The notes beneath the pieces are model-generated. The model ran no database searches. It had not been told where the DNA came from and saw only the letters and a program-made list of their open reading frames with translations. Positions 10,872 to 18,294 of a stretch of DNA of 18,294 nucleotides are shown piece after piece. The stretch is taken from NCBI GenBank assembly GCA_041563315.1, contig JBFFNE010000061.1:1-18294 (forward strand). Direction: 5' to 3'. The stretch is from JBFEYJ01 sp041563315. GTDB lineage: Bacteria > Pseudomonadota > Gammaproteobacteria > Thiohalomonadales > Thiohalomonadaceae. Made by a program: the position numbers and the translations under genes. Positions within the stretch are counted from its first letter, which is position 1. Every line of letters begins with the position of its first letter.

Positions 10872-12896
10872 TCAATGCGTTGCCAGAAACGACAACAGAT
10901 GTTGTTCATCCCACACCTCGATCCCCAGTGACTCGGCCTTGGCAAGTTTGGAGCCGGCCTCAGCGCCGGCCACCACCACACTGGTTTTTTTTGACACACT
11001 GCCGCTGACCTTGGCGCCCAGGGCCTGCAGCCTCTCCTTCGCCTCATCCCGGCTCATCGACTCAAGCGCGCCGGTGAGGACGAAGATCAGGCCGGCCAGA
11101 GGCTGATCGCCGGCTTCCCTGACCTCGATATCCGGCCACTGGACGCCGGCGCGAATCAGTTTTTCAATCACCTCGACATTGTGCTTCTGCCTGAAGAAGG
11201 TGTGGATGTGATAGGCAACGACGGGGCCTACATCCGCCACCGCCAACAGCTCATCTTCATCGGCTTTTTCAATCGCCTCCAGACGACCGAAGTGCCTGGC
11301 CAGGGTGCGAGCGGTACTCTCGCCCACCTCGCGGATGCCGAGGGAAAAAAGAAAGCGCTCCAGGGTGGTCGATTTGCTCTTCTCCAGCGCATCAACCAGA
11401 TTGGCGGCGGATTTTTCCCCCATACGCTCGAGCCCGGCGATCTGCGCCGGAGTCAGGGAGAAAAGATCAGCCACGTCATGGATCAGTTCTGCATCAACCA
11501 GCTGTTCGACCAGCTTGTCGCCAAGGCCATCAATATCCATGGCGCGTCGTGAGGCAAAGTGTTTGATCGCGTTCTTGCGCTGTGCCGAGCAGTAAAGTCC
11601 GCCGCTGCAACGCGGCACCGATTCGCCTTCGTCACGCACCACCTCGGAACCGCAGACCGGACAGTGGCTCGGTGTGTTGATCGCGTTGGCACCGTCGGGA
11701 CGTTTCGCCAGCACCACACTCACCACCTCGGGGATCACATCGCCGGCCCGGCGCACAATCACCGTATCACCAATGCGCACATCCTTGCGCGCGATCTCAT
11801 CCGGGTTGTGCAGGGTCGCATTGCTGACGGTAACGCCCGCCACCTGCACCGGCTCAAGACGTGCCACGGGCGTCAGTGCGCCAGTACGCCCTACCTGCCA
11901 CTCCACAGCATTAAGCGTGGTCATCTCCTCCTGCGCCGGAAATTTGTGCGCCGTGGCCCAGCGCGGCGCACGGGAGACAAAACCCAGCTCCTGCTGCTGG
12001 GCCAGGCTGTTAACCTTGTACACCACGCCGTCGATATCATAGGGAAGCGTATCGCGTTTCGCCCCGATGACGTGGAAATAGTTCAGGCAGCCCTCCGCCC
12101 CCTTCACCACCCTGAGCTCGGGACAGACACGCAGGCCCCAACCTTTGAGCTCACCCATAATCGCACTGTGGCTGCCGGGCAGCACGCCTCCCTCCACCAC
12201 ACCCACGCCGTAGCAGTACATGGTGAGTGGACGGGTAGCGCTTATGCGAGGGTCGAGCTGACGCAAGGAACCGGCGGCAGCATTACGCGGGTTGGCGAAA
12301 GTTTTCTCCCCCTTCTCGCGCTGGCGCTCATTGAGCGCCGCGAAACCGGACTTGGGCATGTAGACCTCTCCGCGCACTTCGAGCACTGCAGGCCAGCCTT
12401 TACCATAGAGCCGCAGCGGCACCGCGTCGATAGTGCGTACGTTCTGCGTTACATCCTCACCGGTAGCGCCGTCGCCACGAGTAGCGGCACGCACCAGCAT
12501 CCCCTCCTCATAACGGATACTGATCGCCAAGCCATCAAGTTTAGGCTCAGCACTGTATTCAACTTCATCGATACCCAGCCCCGCCCGCACACGCCGGTCG
12601 AAATCGACCAGTTCCTCTTCGGAGAACACGTTGCCCAGCGATAGCATCGGGATCTCATGCCGGACTTCGGCAAAGCCCTTGAGCGGTTCGGCACCGACGC
12701 GCTGGGTCGGCGAGTCGGGACTAACGAGGGCTGGATATTGCTCTTCCAGCGCCTGCAGCTCACGGAACAGCCGGTCGTACTCGATGTCTGGTATTTCCGG
12801 GTCGTCGAGGACGTAATAGCGGTAGTTGTGGTAAGCGAGCTGCTCACGCAGTTCGGCAGCTCGCTGCTGTGCTTCCGTAGGTATGGAGTGACTCAT
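10872..12896 (-). CDS. ligA: NAD-dependent DNA ligase LigA
   Basis: LigA seals nicks with 3'-OH and 5'-phosphate ends using NAD+ in replication and repair, in the cytoplasm. Starting from the ATG at 12896 the protein is 674 aa, close to the 671 aa of E. coli. A TTG ten codons upstream also stays in frame but gives no better ribosome site. The adenylation motif is EPKLDG with Lys119 as the AMP-accepting lysine. The HCPVCG...RCSGGLYC region supplies four zinc-binding cysteines (412, 415, 430, 436). Helix-hairpin-helix repeats follow, and a BRCT domain occupies about 600-674. All domains appear intact. The gene is 43 bp downstream of zipA in the same direction, as in other gammaproteobacteria. 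The machine operon follows in the same direction after 272 bp. Confidence 0.98.
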   Translation of the reverse strand: MSHSIPTEAQQRAAELREQLAYHNYRYYVLDDPEIPDIEYDRLFRELQALEEQYPALVSPDSPTQRVGAEPLKGFAEVRHEIPMLSLGNVFSEEELVDFDRRVRAGLGIDEVEYSAEPKLDGLAISIRYEEGMLVRAATRGDGATGEDVTQNVRTIDAVPLRLYGKGWPAVLEVRGEVYMPKSGFAALNERQREKGEKTFANPRNAAAGSLRQLDPRISATRPLTMYCYGVGVVEGGVLPGSHSAIMGELKGWGLRVCPELRVVKGAEGCLNYFHVIGAKRDTLPYDIDGVVYKVNSLAQQQELGFVSRAPRWATAHKFPAQEEMTTLNAVEWQVGRTGALTPVARLEPVQVAGVTVSNATLHNPDEIARKDVRIGDTVIVRRAGDVIPEVVSVVLAKRPDGANAINTPSHCPVCGSEVVRDEGESVPRCSGGLYCSAQRKNAIKHFASRRAMDIDGLGDKLVEQLVDAELIHDVADLFSLTPAQIAGLERMGEKSAANLVDALEKSKSTTLERFLFSLGIREVGESTARTLARHFGRLEAIEKADEDELLAVADVGPVVAYHIHTFFRQKHNVEVIEKLIRAGVQWPDIEVREAGDQPLAGLIFVLTGALESMSRDEAKERLQALGAKVSGSVSKKTSVVVAGAEAGSKLAKAESLGIEVWDEQHLLSFLATH

Positions 12897-12939
12897 GCTG
12901 TTGTCGTTTTGTGTAATTATGACCAATCAGGAAGTGTTT

Positions 12940-13677
12940 TTAACCTGCACCGTAGCGTCTGGCCTTCTCACCCAGTCGGGCAAGTTTTTCATCATCCAGA
13001 CGCAGGCGCAGCTCATCGCACAGTGAGCCGCTGAGCTGCGCGGCTACCTGGCGGGATTTCTGCAACAGGATTTGCAGCGCCTGCTCGCCAGGGGCCACCG
13101 CGGGCAAGCGCATGAACAGGGCCAGCCCCGGCGTCTGTAGTGTGGCAATCTCGCTGAGCTCAAAGCGGCCAGGCTCCAGGACATTGGCGACACTAAACAG
13201 GGGCTCGTCCTTTCCGGCAAGAGGATAGTGAAAGAGTCCCATCTCGCCGTGAACCAGTCCGGCCTCCTGCACCACCTTGAGCAACAGCGGGCCGCTGAAA
13301 TGTTTGTCCTCCCGGGCCATTACCGTCAACACGATCACCGTCTCCGGCAGCGACTCAGGGAAGGCGTGGTGCAATGAGGCCGAGGCCGTCGCATCCGTAC
13401 CTGCAGGTGTGCCGTTCATGCCCTTGAGGTCATCGAGCTGTTCATCGGCCAACGGTTGATGGCGACGGGCGCTGATCGATACCTCCTTGCCAACCCAGTC
13501 GTCGGGTAGCGGCTCTTCCACTGAAGTGAAAGACTCGTCGGCGGGGGGCAGGATACTGGGGTCGATCGCGTTCCGACGAGGTGCCTTCGGCTTGTGGCGG
13601 TTGAGGCGATCCATCAGCCAGATACCCGCCACCAGCAGGATGCCGAAGATAACAAGAATGATGCGCAGGGTGTCCAT
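12940..13677 (-). CDS. zipA: Cell division protein ZipA
   Basis: ZipA anchors FtsZ filaments to the inner membrane in the early divisome. The 245-aa protein has the unusual N-out topology expected for ZipA: a membrane span at about 4-23 (LRIILVIFGILLVAGIWLM) followed directly by basic residues (DRLNRHKPKAPRR). An acidic/proline-containing linker runs to about residue 105. The ZipA C-terminal FtsZ-binding domain (about 110-240) includes ETVIVLTVMAREDKHFSGPLLLKVVQEAGL and the GEMGLFHY strand. The linker is short compared with the 328-aa E. coli protein. GGGGAG precedes the ATG at good spacing. It lies 17 bp after smc and before ligA, a conserved gammaproteobacterial order. Confidence 0.96.
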   Translation of the reverse strand: MDTLRIILVIFGILLVAGIWLMDRLNRHKPKAPRRNAIDPSILPPADESFTSVEEPLPDDWVGKEVSISARRHQPLADEQLDDLKGMNGTPAGTDATASASLHHAFPESLPETVIVLTVMAREDKHFSGPLLLKVVQEAGLVHGEMGLFHYPLAGKDEPLFSVANVLEPGRFELSEIATLQTPGLALFMRLPAVAPGEQALQILLQKSRQVAAQLSGSLCDELRLRLDDEKLARLGEKARRYGAG

Positions 13678-13694
13678 ACCAGAACTCCCCCAGG

Positions 13695-16600
13695 CTATAC
13701 CGCCGCCAGCTCCACGGCTTCGTCCACATCCACCGCAACGATACGGGAGACGCCTGGCTCATGCATGGTGACACCGGTCAAGGTGGTGGCCAGCTCCATC
13801 GTCGCCTTGTTGTGCGTGATGAAGATAAACTGTACCTGCTCCGACATCTCCTTCACCAGCTTGCAGAAGCGGCCAACATTGGCCTCATCCAGCGGCGCAT
13901 CCACCTCGTCGAGCATGCAAAATGGCGAGGGGTTGAGTTCGAAGATGGAGAACACCAGCGCCACCGCCGTGAGCGCCTTCTCGCCGCCCGAGAGCAGATG
14001 GATGGTGGAGTTGCGCTTGCCCGGTGGGCGCGCCATCACGGTCACGCCGGTATCGAGCAGGTCGTCGCCGGTCAACTCCAGATAGGCGTGACCACCGCCG
14101 AACAAGAGCGGAAATTTCTCCTGCAGCCCTTTGTTAACCTTGTCGAAGGTCTCCTTAAAGCGGGTACGGGTTTCGCGGTCGATCTTGCGAATGGCGTTTT
14201 CCAGCGTCTCCAGCGATTCGGTCAGATCGGCGTTCTGCGCATCAAGGTATTTCTTGCGCTCGGACTGCTGCTCGTACTCGTCAATCGCTGCCAGGTTGAT
14301 CGGGCCGAGGCGCTGAATGCGCTGGCCGATGGTTTCCAGCTCCTTCTCCCAGACGCCAATGTCGGCATCCTCAGGCAGCTCCTGCAACAGGGCCTGGATC
14401 TCGAAGCCGGCCTCGCCGACCTGCTCCTGCAGAGTCTGGCGACGCACCGCCATCTCCTGCCAGCCCATGCGTATCCGTTCCAGGTTACTGCGAATGTTCT
14501 GTGCCTGCTGCTCGGCGCTGTGACGCTCGGTTTCCAGCTCACGAATGGCGTGATCGATGTCGCCGACAGTACGGCGCGCCTCGGTCAGACGGCTCTCCAC
14601 AGCCATGCGCTGTTCCAGCAATGCCTCCAGCTCTTCTGCCTTCAGCGTGATAGGGCTGTCGCCTTCCGCCAGCGCCATCCTGAGCTCTTCCCGCCGCTCA
14701 GCCAGCTGACTGAGCTGCTGATTCATGCGATCCAGCCCCTGCCGGGTGCTCTCGAGCTCGGTACGCATCGTCTGAATGCGCACGGTCAGTGTCTGGGACG
14801 TTTCGCGGTCACTGCGCGCCCTCTCGCGAGATGACTCCAGTGTGTCGCGCAGCACATCACGACGGGAGGCAAGCTCCTCGCGCTGCTGGGCCAGCTCCTC
14901 CATCCGCTCCAGTGCAGCATGCAGGTCCCGGCGTGAGGTCAGCATCTGTGTTTCGGCCTGGCCGATCTGCTCCTGTAGCTCGCTGGCCTCACTCTGCAGC
15001 CGCTCACGACGGCTGGTAATCTGTTCCTGACGCGCCTGTTTGGCGCTAAGCTGGGATTTCTGTTCGGCGAGGTGGCGGCTGCTTTCGTTAAAGTCGGCCT
15101 GAATCGTCTCGCGCTCCTCCTCCAGCGCACGCTGTTGCTGGCGCCCCTGCTCCTGACGCTGTTGCAGCGCCTCGGTCTGTTCTTCCAGCAAGGCGATGGC
15201 CTCAGCCAGCTCCTTGAGCTCTTGTTCGCGGTGCAGCACACCGGCACGTTCGTCCGCATCGCGGGCCACCCGCAGCCAGCCGTTACCAAGCCAGACTCCA
15301 TCGCGGGTGATGACCGATTCATGGGCTGCCAGGCGGCTACGCTGACTTAGTGCCGAAGGCAGATCCTCGGCAACGTAGACACTGCCGAGCAACGAATCGA
15401 GCGGCCATTCGGCGTTAACCTGGGAAAGCAATGTGCCGCCACCAGCCGCGGCAGCAGCGGCCGGGGCACGGGTATCGAACAGTGACAGACTGCCATGTTC
15501 AAGGCTGCCAAGGGTGCCGAGAATAGGGTCCATGCCATCGATGCAGACCGCCTCGAGATTGTCGCCGAGCACGCACTCGACCGCACGCTCCCAACCATCG
15601 GCCACAGAGATGCCCTGTGCCAGACGCCGAGCCTCGGCCAGCCCCTGCTTGGCCAGCCACTCGGTGACCGCTCCCTGGTGCTTGCCCAGTGCCGCCTGCT
15701 GTAGGGCCTCGAGCGAGGCGTGGCGACCGCGCTGGCTCTGCAGGCGGGTGCGTAACTGATCCAGCGCCTTGCTGTCCTGATGATTCTGTTCACGCTGGCG
15801 ATTAATCTGTTCGATGCAGCCGCTGAGGCGCTCCTGGGAACCGGCACTGCGCAGCTCGCCCTCGGCGATCTGCTCGCGCAGCATCTCCAGCTCTTCGTCG
15901 AGGTTGCCGCCGGAGAGATTGCCCTGCTCCTCCTCGATGCGTCCCAGCCGCTGCTGCAGCTGTCCAACCTGCTGCTCCAGATGCTGGATACGGGCACGCT
16001 CAACCTGGGCCGTCTGCGTCGGCTCGTTGGCCTCCTGGTTGAAACTGTCCCAGGTCGCCTGCCACTCCTGCATCGTCTGTTCCGCCTCAGCCAGTGCGGC
16101 AGCGGAGAGCTCTTCGGCCTCCGCCGCCTGCTGGTGCTGCGGCTCCAGTTCCAGCAGCTTGCCCTCCAGGTCCTCAATCTTCCGGTGGTCACTCTCCTGA
16201 TGCACCTGCGCTTCGTTCCAGGAGCGCTCCAGCTGTTCCAGATCCTGACGCTGCTGCTGGTAGCGCTCGCGTGCATGCTGAATGGTTTGCTCCAGGCGGG
16301 CGATGTCAGCGCCGATACCGTAGTATTCACTCTGCACACGATTGAAGTGTTCGCTGGCCTCGACATGGGCCTCGCGGTTGCTCTCGATACCGGCCTCGGC
16401 GCTGCGCTGGCGGGCGATCTGTGCTTCGAATACGGTCTCCTGTTCGTGAATCTGATGCTCCTGCTTCTGTGCGTCACCATCGAGGCTACGCCAACGCAGA
16501 GCCTGTAACTGCCCCTTCAGCCCCCGCTCCTCCTGCTTGAGGTTTTTGTAGCGCTCGGCGGTAGCCGCCTGGCGTTGCAAATGATTGAGCTGCTTCTCCA

Positions 16601-17201
16601 GCTCCTCACGCAGGTCGTTGAGGCGATCGAGATTATCGCGAGTATGACGGATGCGCGTCTCGGTCTCGCGGCGGCGCTCTTTGTACTTGGAGATGCCGGC
16701 GGCCTCCTCCAGGAACACCCGCAGATCCTCAGGCCTGGCTTCGATGAGGCGCGAAATAGTGCCCTGCTCGATAATCGCGTAGCTGCGCGGGCCCAGTCCG
16801 GTGCCGAGGAAGATATCGGTGATATCGCGGCGGCGACAACGGCTGCCGTTGAGGTGGTACAGCGACTGGCCATCACGGGTAACGGTTCGCTTGATGGAGA
16901 TCTCGTTGTACTGGGCGTACTGGCCGCCCAGCGTCCCGTCACTGTTATCGAAAATCAGCTCGATGGAGGCCTGACCAACCGGCTTGCGCGTATTGGAGCC
17001 GTTGAAGATAACATCGGTCATCGAGTCACCGCGGAGATTCTTGGCGGAACTCTCTCCCATCACCCAGCGCACGGCATCGATAGTATTGGACTTCCCGCAA
17101 CCGTTGGGACCGATGATCCCGGTCAGGTTGGTGGGCAGGGGAATGGTCGTCGGGTCAACAAAGGACTTGAAACCGGCGAGTTTGATCTTGCTCAGTCGCA
17201 T
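13695..17201 (-). CDS. smc: Chromosome segregation protein SMC
   Basis: SMC is the ATPase core of the bacterial condensin (with ScpA and ScpB, not in this window), which compacts and separates chromosomes. The 1168-aa protein has all parts in order: Walker A GPNGCGKSN (about 31-39, Lys37), a first long coiled coil (about 170-500), a hinge domain (about 510-650), a second coiled coil (about 650-1000), the ABC signature LSGGEK (from 1070), and Walker B CMLDEVD with the catalytic Glu at about 1099. The length matches the family. The hinge contains a short alanine/glycine run (near 575), which looks like a harmless loop. It is followed by zipA after 17 bp. An SMC rather than MukB argues against an enteric bacterium. 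Confidence 0.98.
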   Translation of the reverse strand: MRLSKIKLAGFKSFVDPTTIPLPTNLTGIIGPNGCGKSNTIDAVRWVMGESSAKNLRGDSMTDVIFNGSNTRKPVGQASIELIFDNSDGTLGGQYAQYNEISIKRTVTRDGQSLYHLNGSRCRRRDITDIFLGTGLGPRSYAIIEQGTISRLIEARPEDLRVFLEEAAGISKYKERRRETETRIRHTRDNLDRLNDLREELEKQLNHLQRQAATAERYKNLKQEERGLKGQLQALRWRSLDGDAQKQEHQIHEQETVFEAQIARQRSAEAGIESNREAHVEASEHFNRVQSEYYGIGADIARLEQTIQHARERYQQQRQDLEQLERSWNEAQVHQESDHRKIEDLEGKLLELEPQHQQAAEAEELSAAALAEAEQTMQEWQATWDSFNQEANEPTQTAQVERARIQHLEQQVGQLQQRLGRIEEEQGNLSGGNLDEELEMLREQIAEGELRSAGSQERLSGCIEQINRQREQNHQDSKALDQLRTRLQSQRGRHASLEALQQAALGKHQGAVTEWLAKQGLAEARRLAQGISVADGWERAVECVLGDNLEAVCIDGMDPILGTLGSLEHGSLSLFDTRAPAAAAAAGGGTLLSQVNAEWPLDSLLGSVYVAEDLPSALSQRSRLAAHESVITRDGVWLGNGWLRVARDADERAGVLHREQELKELAEAIALLEEQTEALQQRQEQGRQQQRALEEERETIQADFNESSRHLAEQKSQLSAKQARQEQITSRRERLQSEASELQEQIGQAETQMLTSRRDLHAALERMEELAQQREELASRRDVLRDTLESSRERARSDRETSQTLTVRIQTMRTELESTRQGLDRMNQQLSQLAERREELRMALAEGDSPITLKAEELEALLEQRMAVESRLTEARRTVGDIDHAIRELETERHSAEQQAQNIRSNLERIRMGWQEMAVRRQTLQEQVGEAGFEIQALLQELPEDADIGVWEKELETIGQRIQRLGPINLAAIDEYEQQSERKKYLDAQNADLTESLETLENAIRKIDRETRTRFKETFDKVNKGLQEKFPLLFGGGHAYLELTGDDLLDTGVTVMARPPGKRNSTIHLLSGGEKALTAVALVFSIFELNPSPFCMLDEVDAPLDEANVGRFCKLVKEMSEQVQFIFITHNKATMELATTLTGVTMHEPGVSRIVAVDVDEAVELAAV

Positions 17202-17377
17202 GGCGTTATTCGTCAGTCACTCTAAACAGGTTAAGCGGGTACCGGGATGAACGAGAGAACAAATCCTTTACGTTCAAGCGATTATGTAGCAACGTCAGTA
17301 CAGGCCAAGGCGCCTCACAGGCCTGACGGCATCCCTTTGCAACCCCGGAATTTCTTCGTCTTGTGGCAAATTTCAGC

Positions 17378-17383
17378 TACAAT
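17378..17383 (+). promoter_or_regulatory. queF: Possible -10 element of the queF promoter
   Basis: TACAAT at 17378-17383 is a close match to the sigma-70 -10 hexamer and lies 20 bases before the first queF ATG. The matching -35 region (around 17355, TTCGTC) is poor. The 202-bp gap between smc and queF is divergent and must hold promoters for both; nothing else in it stands out, and I see no preQ1 riboswitch-like aptamer. Confidence 0.3.
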
Positions 17384-17403
17384 TCCGGGCCAACAAAACT
17401 ACC

Positions 17404-17808
17404 ATGAAAGATAGCGTTATGCCTAGCCAACCCAGTAAGGAACTTGAAACCTTCGACAATCCGATGCCGAGCCGGGACTACACCATCCACATCGACATCC
17501 CTGAGTTCACCTGCCTGTGCCCGAAAACCGGCCAGCCGGACTTTGCCACCATTGCCATCGACTATGTGCCGGCACTCAAGTGCATCGAGCTCAAGGCCTT
17601 GAAGATGTACATGTGGTCATACCGGGACGAGGGGGCATTCCATGAGAAGGTCACCAACACCATGCTGGACGACTTTGTCGCTGCCTGTAATCCGCGCTTC
17701 ATGCGCGTCACCGGCAAGTTCAACGTCCGTGGCGGTATCTACACCACCGTGGTTACCGAACACCGCGCCGCCGACTGGAACCCGCCACAGCCTGTTACTC
17801 TACCGTGA
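17404..17808 (+). CDS. queF: NADPH-dependent 7-cyano-7-deazaguanine reductase QueF (type I)
   Basis: QueF reduces the nitrile of preQ0 to the amine preQ1 with two NADPH, a late cytoplasmic step before queuosine is inserted into tRNA. The 134-aa protein has the compact single-domain (type I, Bacillus-like) size. FTCLCPKTGQPDF supplies the catalytic Cys39, which forms the thioimide, and the general acid Asp46. The family signature E-L-K-A-L-K-M-Y lies at 62-69. The second ATG at 17419 (giving MPSQPSKELETF) is an equally plausible start, since neither has a strong ribosome site. It is transcribed divergently from smc and ends 4 bp before a palindromic repeat. No other queuosine gene is visible in the window. 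Confidence 0.96.
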   Translation: MKDSVMPSQPSKELETFDNPMPSRDYTIHIDIPEFTCLCPKTGQPDFATIAIDYVPALKCIELKALKMYMWSYRDEGAFHEKVTNTMLDDFVAACNPRFMRVTGKFNVRGGIYTTVVTEHRAADWNPPQPVTLP

Positions 17809-17812
17809 GATT

Positions 17813-17881
17813 GTAGGAGCGGCTTCCCGCCGCGAACAAACGAGGCGCATCACGCTTATCGCGGCAAGATGCCGCTCCTAC
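17813..17881. repeat. REP-like palindromic element, copy 1
   Basis: This 69-bp element has perfect 11-bp outer arms, GTAGGAGCGGC (17813-17823) and GCCGCTCCTAC (17871-17881). Nested inner arms are GCCGCGA (17829-17835) and TCGCGGC (17859-17865). It can therefore fold as a stem with a bulge. It begins 4 bp after the queF stop between convergent genes, a usual place for REP-type elements that act as mobile repeats, mRNA 3'-end stabilisers or terminators. A second copy lies at 17982. Confidence 0.85.
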
Positions 17882-17905
17882 CTCTTCGGTAACTTGCATT
17901 TCCTG

Positions 17906-17932
17906 GTAGGTCGAGCTTCAAGCCCGACCTAC
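17906..17932. repeat. Short palindromic repeat of a second type
   Basis: GTAGGTCGAGCTT and AAGCCCGACCTAC form inverted arms of 13 bases with one mismatch and almost no loop. The sequence differs from the two 69-bp elements around it but shares the GTAGG/CCTAC ends. Short palindromes of this kind are common as dispersed intergenic repeats in gammaproteobacteria; copy number in this genome cannot be judged from the window. Confidence 0.65.
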
Positions 17933-17981
17933 ACCGGCACCTTTCCCCTTCCCTCGCATTTGATCCAGCTCCTCTTGTCAA

Positions 17982-18050
17982 TCTGGAGCGGTTTCCAGCC
18001 GCGAACAAACCAGGTGCATCACGCTTATCGCGGCAAGATGCCACTCCTAC
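17982..18050. repeat. REP-like palindromic element, copy 2 (degenerate)
   Basis: This stretch aligns with the element at 17813 over all 69 positions without gaps, with eight mismatches, three of them at its left end. The core GCCGCGAACAAAC and the right half are nearly identical. The outer stem is weakened by the mismatches, so it is probably the older or decaying copy. Its right end lies 4 bp beyond the stop codon of the minus-strand gene at the right edge, mirroring how copy 1 sits beside the queF stop. Confidence 0.8.
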
Positions 18051-18054
18051 GGGT

Positions 18055-18294
18055 TCACCTTTCACCTTTCCTCCCCACCAACGAGCCCACGGCCAGATTC
18101 AGCGTCACCGTCTCCCCCAGCACCTGACGAATCTCGGCGATGCTCGGGGGGGTGGCGTAAAACGGGGTGTCGAAAGCACCGTGGCAGGTCAGGCTCATCA
18201 CTTCGGGTTGACGTTCGGAAGTGAGCCAGTGACGCACAAATAGAGCGATCACGCTGATCGAATCCACCCCGTCTCCGACATGCATCGCGGCGTA
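18055..18294 (-). CDS. C-terminal part of an unidentified protein (partial, runs off right edge)
   Basis: The minus-strand frame is open from the right edge to a TGA at 18055 (80 codons: YAAMHVGDGVDSISVIALFVRH and onward, ending LVGRKGER). An internal ATG could start a 76-aa protein, but the frame continues past it and no ribosome site is obvious, so this is more likely the end of a longer gene. The segment looks like a normal soluble alpha/beta sequence, with helix-like IAEIRQVLGE and one cysteine (SLTCHGAFDTPFY). I do not recognise the family. It converges on queF, with the palindromic repeats between them. Confidence 0.6.
   Translation of the reverse strand, partial: YAAMHVGDGVDSISVIALFVRHWLTSERQPEVMSLTCHGAFDTPFYATPPSIAEIRQVLGETVTLNLAVGSLVGRKGER

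Noticed and set aside
11559..12644. Long plus-strand open frame (361 codons) opposite ligA
   Set aside because: It lies wholly antisense to an intact ligA and is rich in His, Arg and Thr, typical of a shadow in GC-rich DNA.
13761..14834. Long plus-strand open frame (357 codons) opposite smc
   Set aside because: It is antisense to intact smc and its Leu/Gln/Ala-rich content mirrors the coiled-coil codons.
17202..17403. preQ1 riboswitch upstream of queF
   Set aside because: I see no stem-loop followed by an A-rich tail of the preQ1 type in the 202-bp gap; only a -10-like hexamer stands out.

Overview
The window reads as part of a gammaproteobacterial chromosome. The evidence is the order smc - zipA - ligA on one strand, which is a standard gammaproteobacterial arrangement; an SMC rather than a MukB condensin; a short type I queF; and short palindromic repeats of the 'GTAGGAGCGGC...' kind found between gammaproteobacterial genes. 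A sulfur-oxidiser or Chromatiales-like lineage is a guess only.

Layout. Positions 1-98 hold the start of a secreted protein on the minus strand that runs off the left edge. Positions 99-662 hold no convincing complete gene, only an AT-rich stretch with a repeated CGTGA motif and a hairpin. From 10599 down to 663, nine minus-strand genes lie head to tail with 3-89 bp gaps or 4-37 bp overlaps, and form one probable operon. In transcription order they are: a small exported coiled-coil protein, a 667-aa periplasmic TPR protein, a 1113-aa TPR lipoprotein with a Glu-Pro repeat tail, a 207-aa TPR lipoprotein, a 108-aa exported protein, a TolQ/ExbB-type channel subunit, two TolR/ExbD-type subunits, and a 456-aa single-span protein with a cytoplasmic coiled coil, a Lys-Pro-rich stretch and a TonB-like (AgmX/PglI-type) C-terminal domain. 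Upstream of this, positions 10872-17201 carry ligA, zipA and smc on the minus strand. queF follows on the plus strand (17404-17808), then a repeat-rich convergent intergenic region, and finally the C-terminal part of an unrecognised gene leaving the right edge.

How the genes work together. The nine-gene cluster has the parts of a proton-motive-force-driven, envelope-spanning machine: an inner-membrane ion channel (one ExbB, two ExbD), a periplasm-crossing transducer, and several periplasmic or outer-membrane TPR proteins. This matches the conserved core of the Myxococcus Agl/Glt gliding machinery (AglR/Q/S plus TPR and AgmX-type proteins). No MglA GTPase, adhesin or outer-membrane beta-barrel is visible here, so the cargo or function is open. 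It is the most interesting system in the window. Specific oddities are an Asn in place of the proton-relay Asp in one of the two ExbD paralogues, and Glu-Pro and Lys-Pro stretches (fused within one protein in TonB) carried on two different proteins. smc, zipA, ligA and queF are ordinary housekeeping genes (chromosome segregation, division, DNA ligation, queuosine synthesis).
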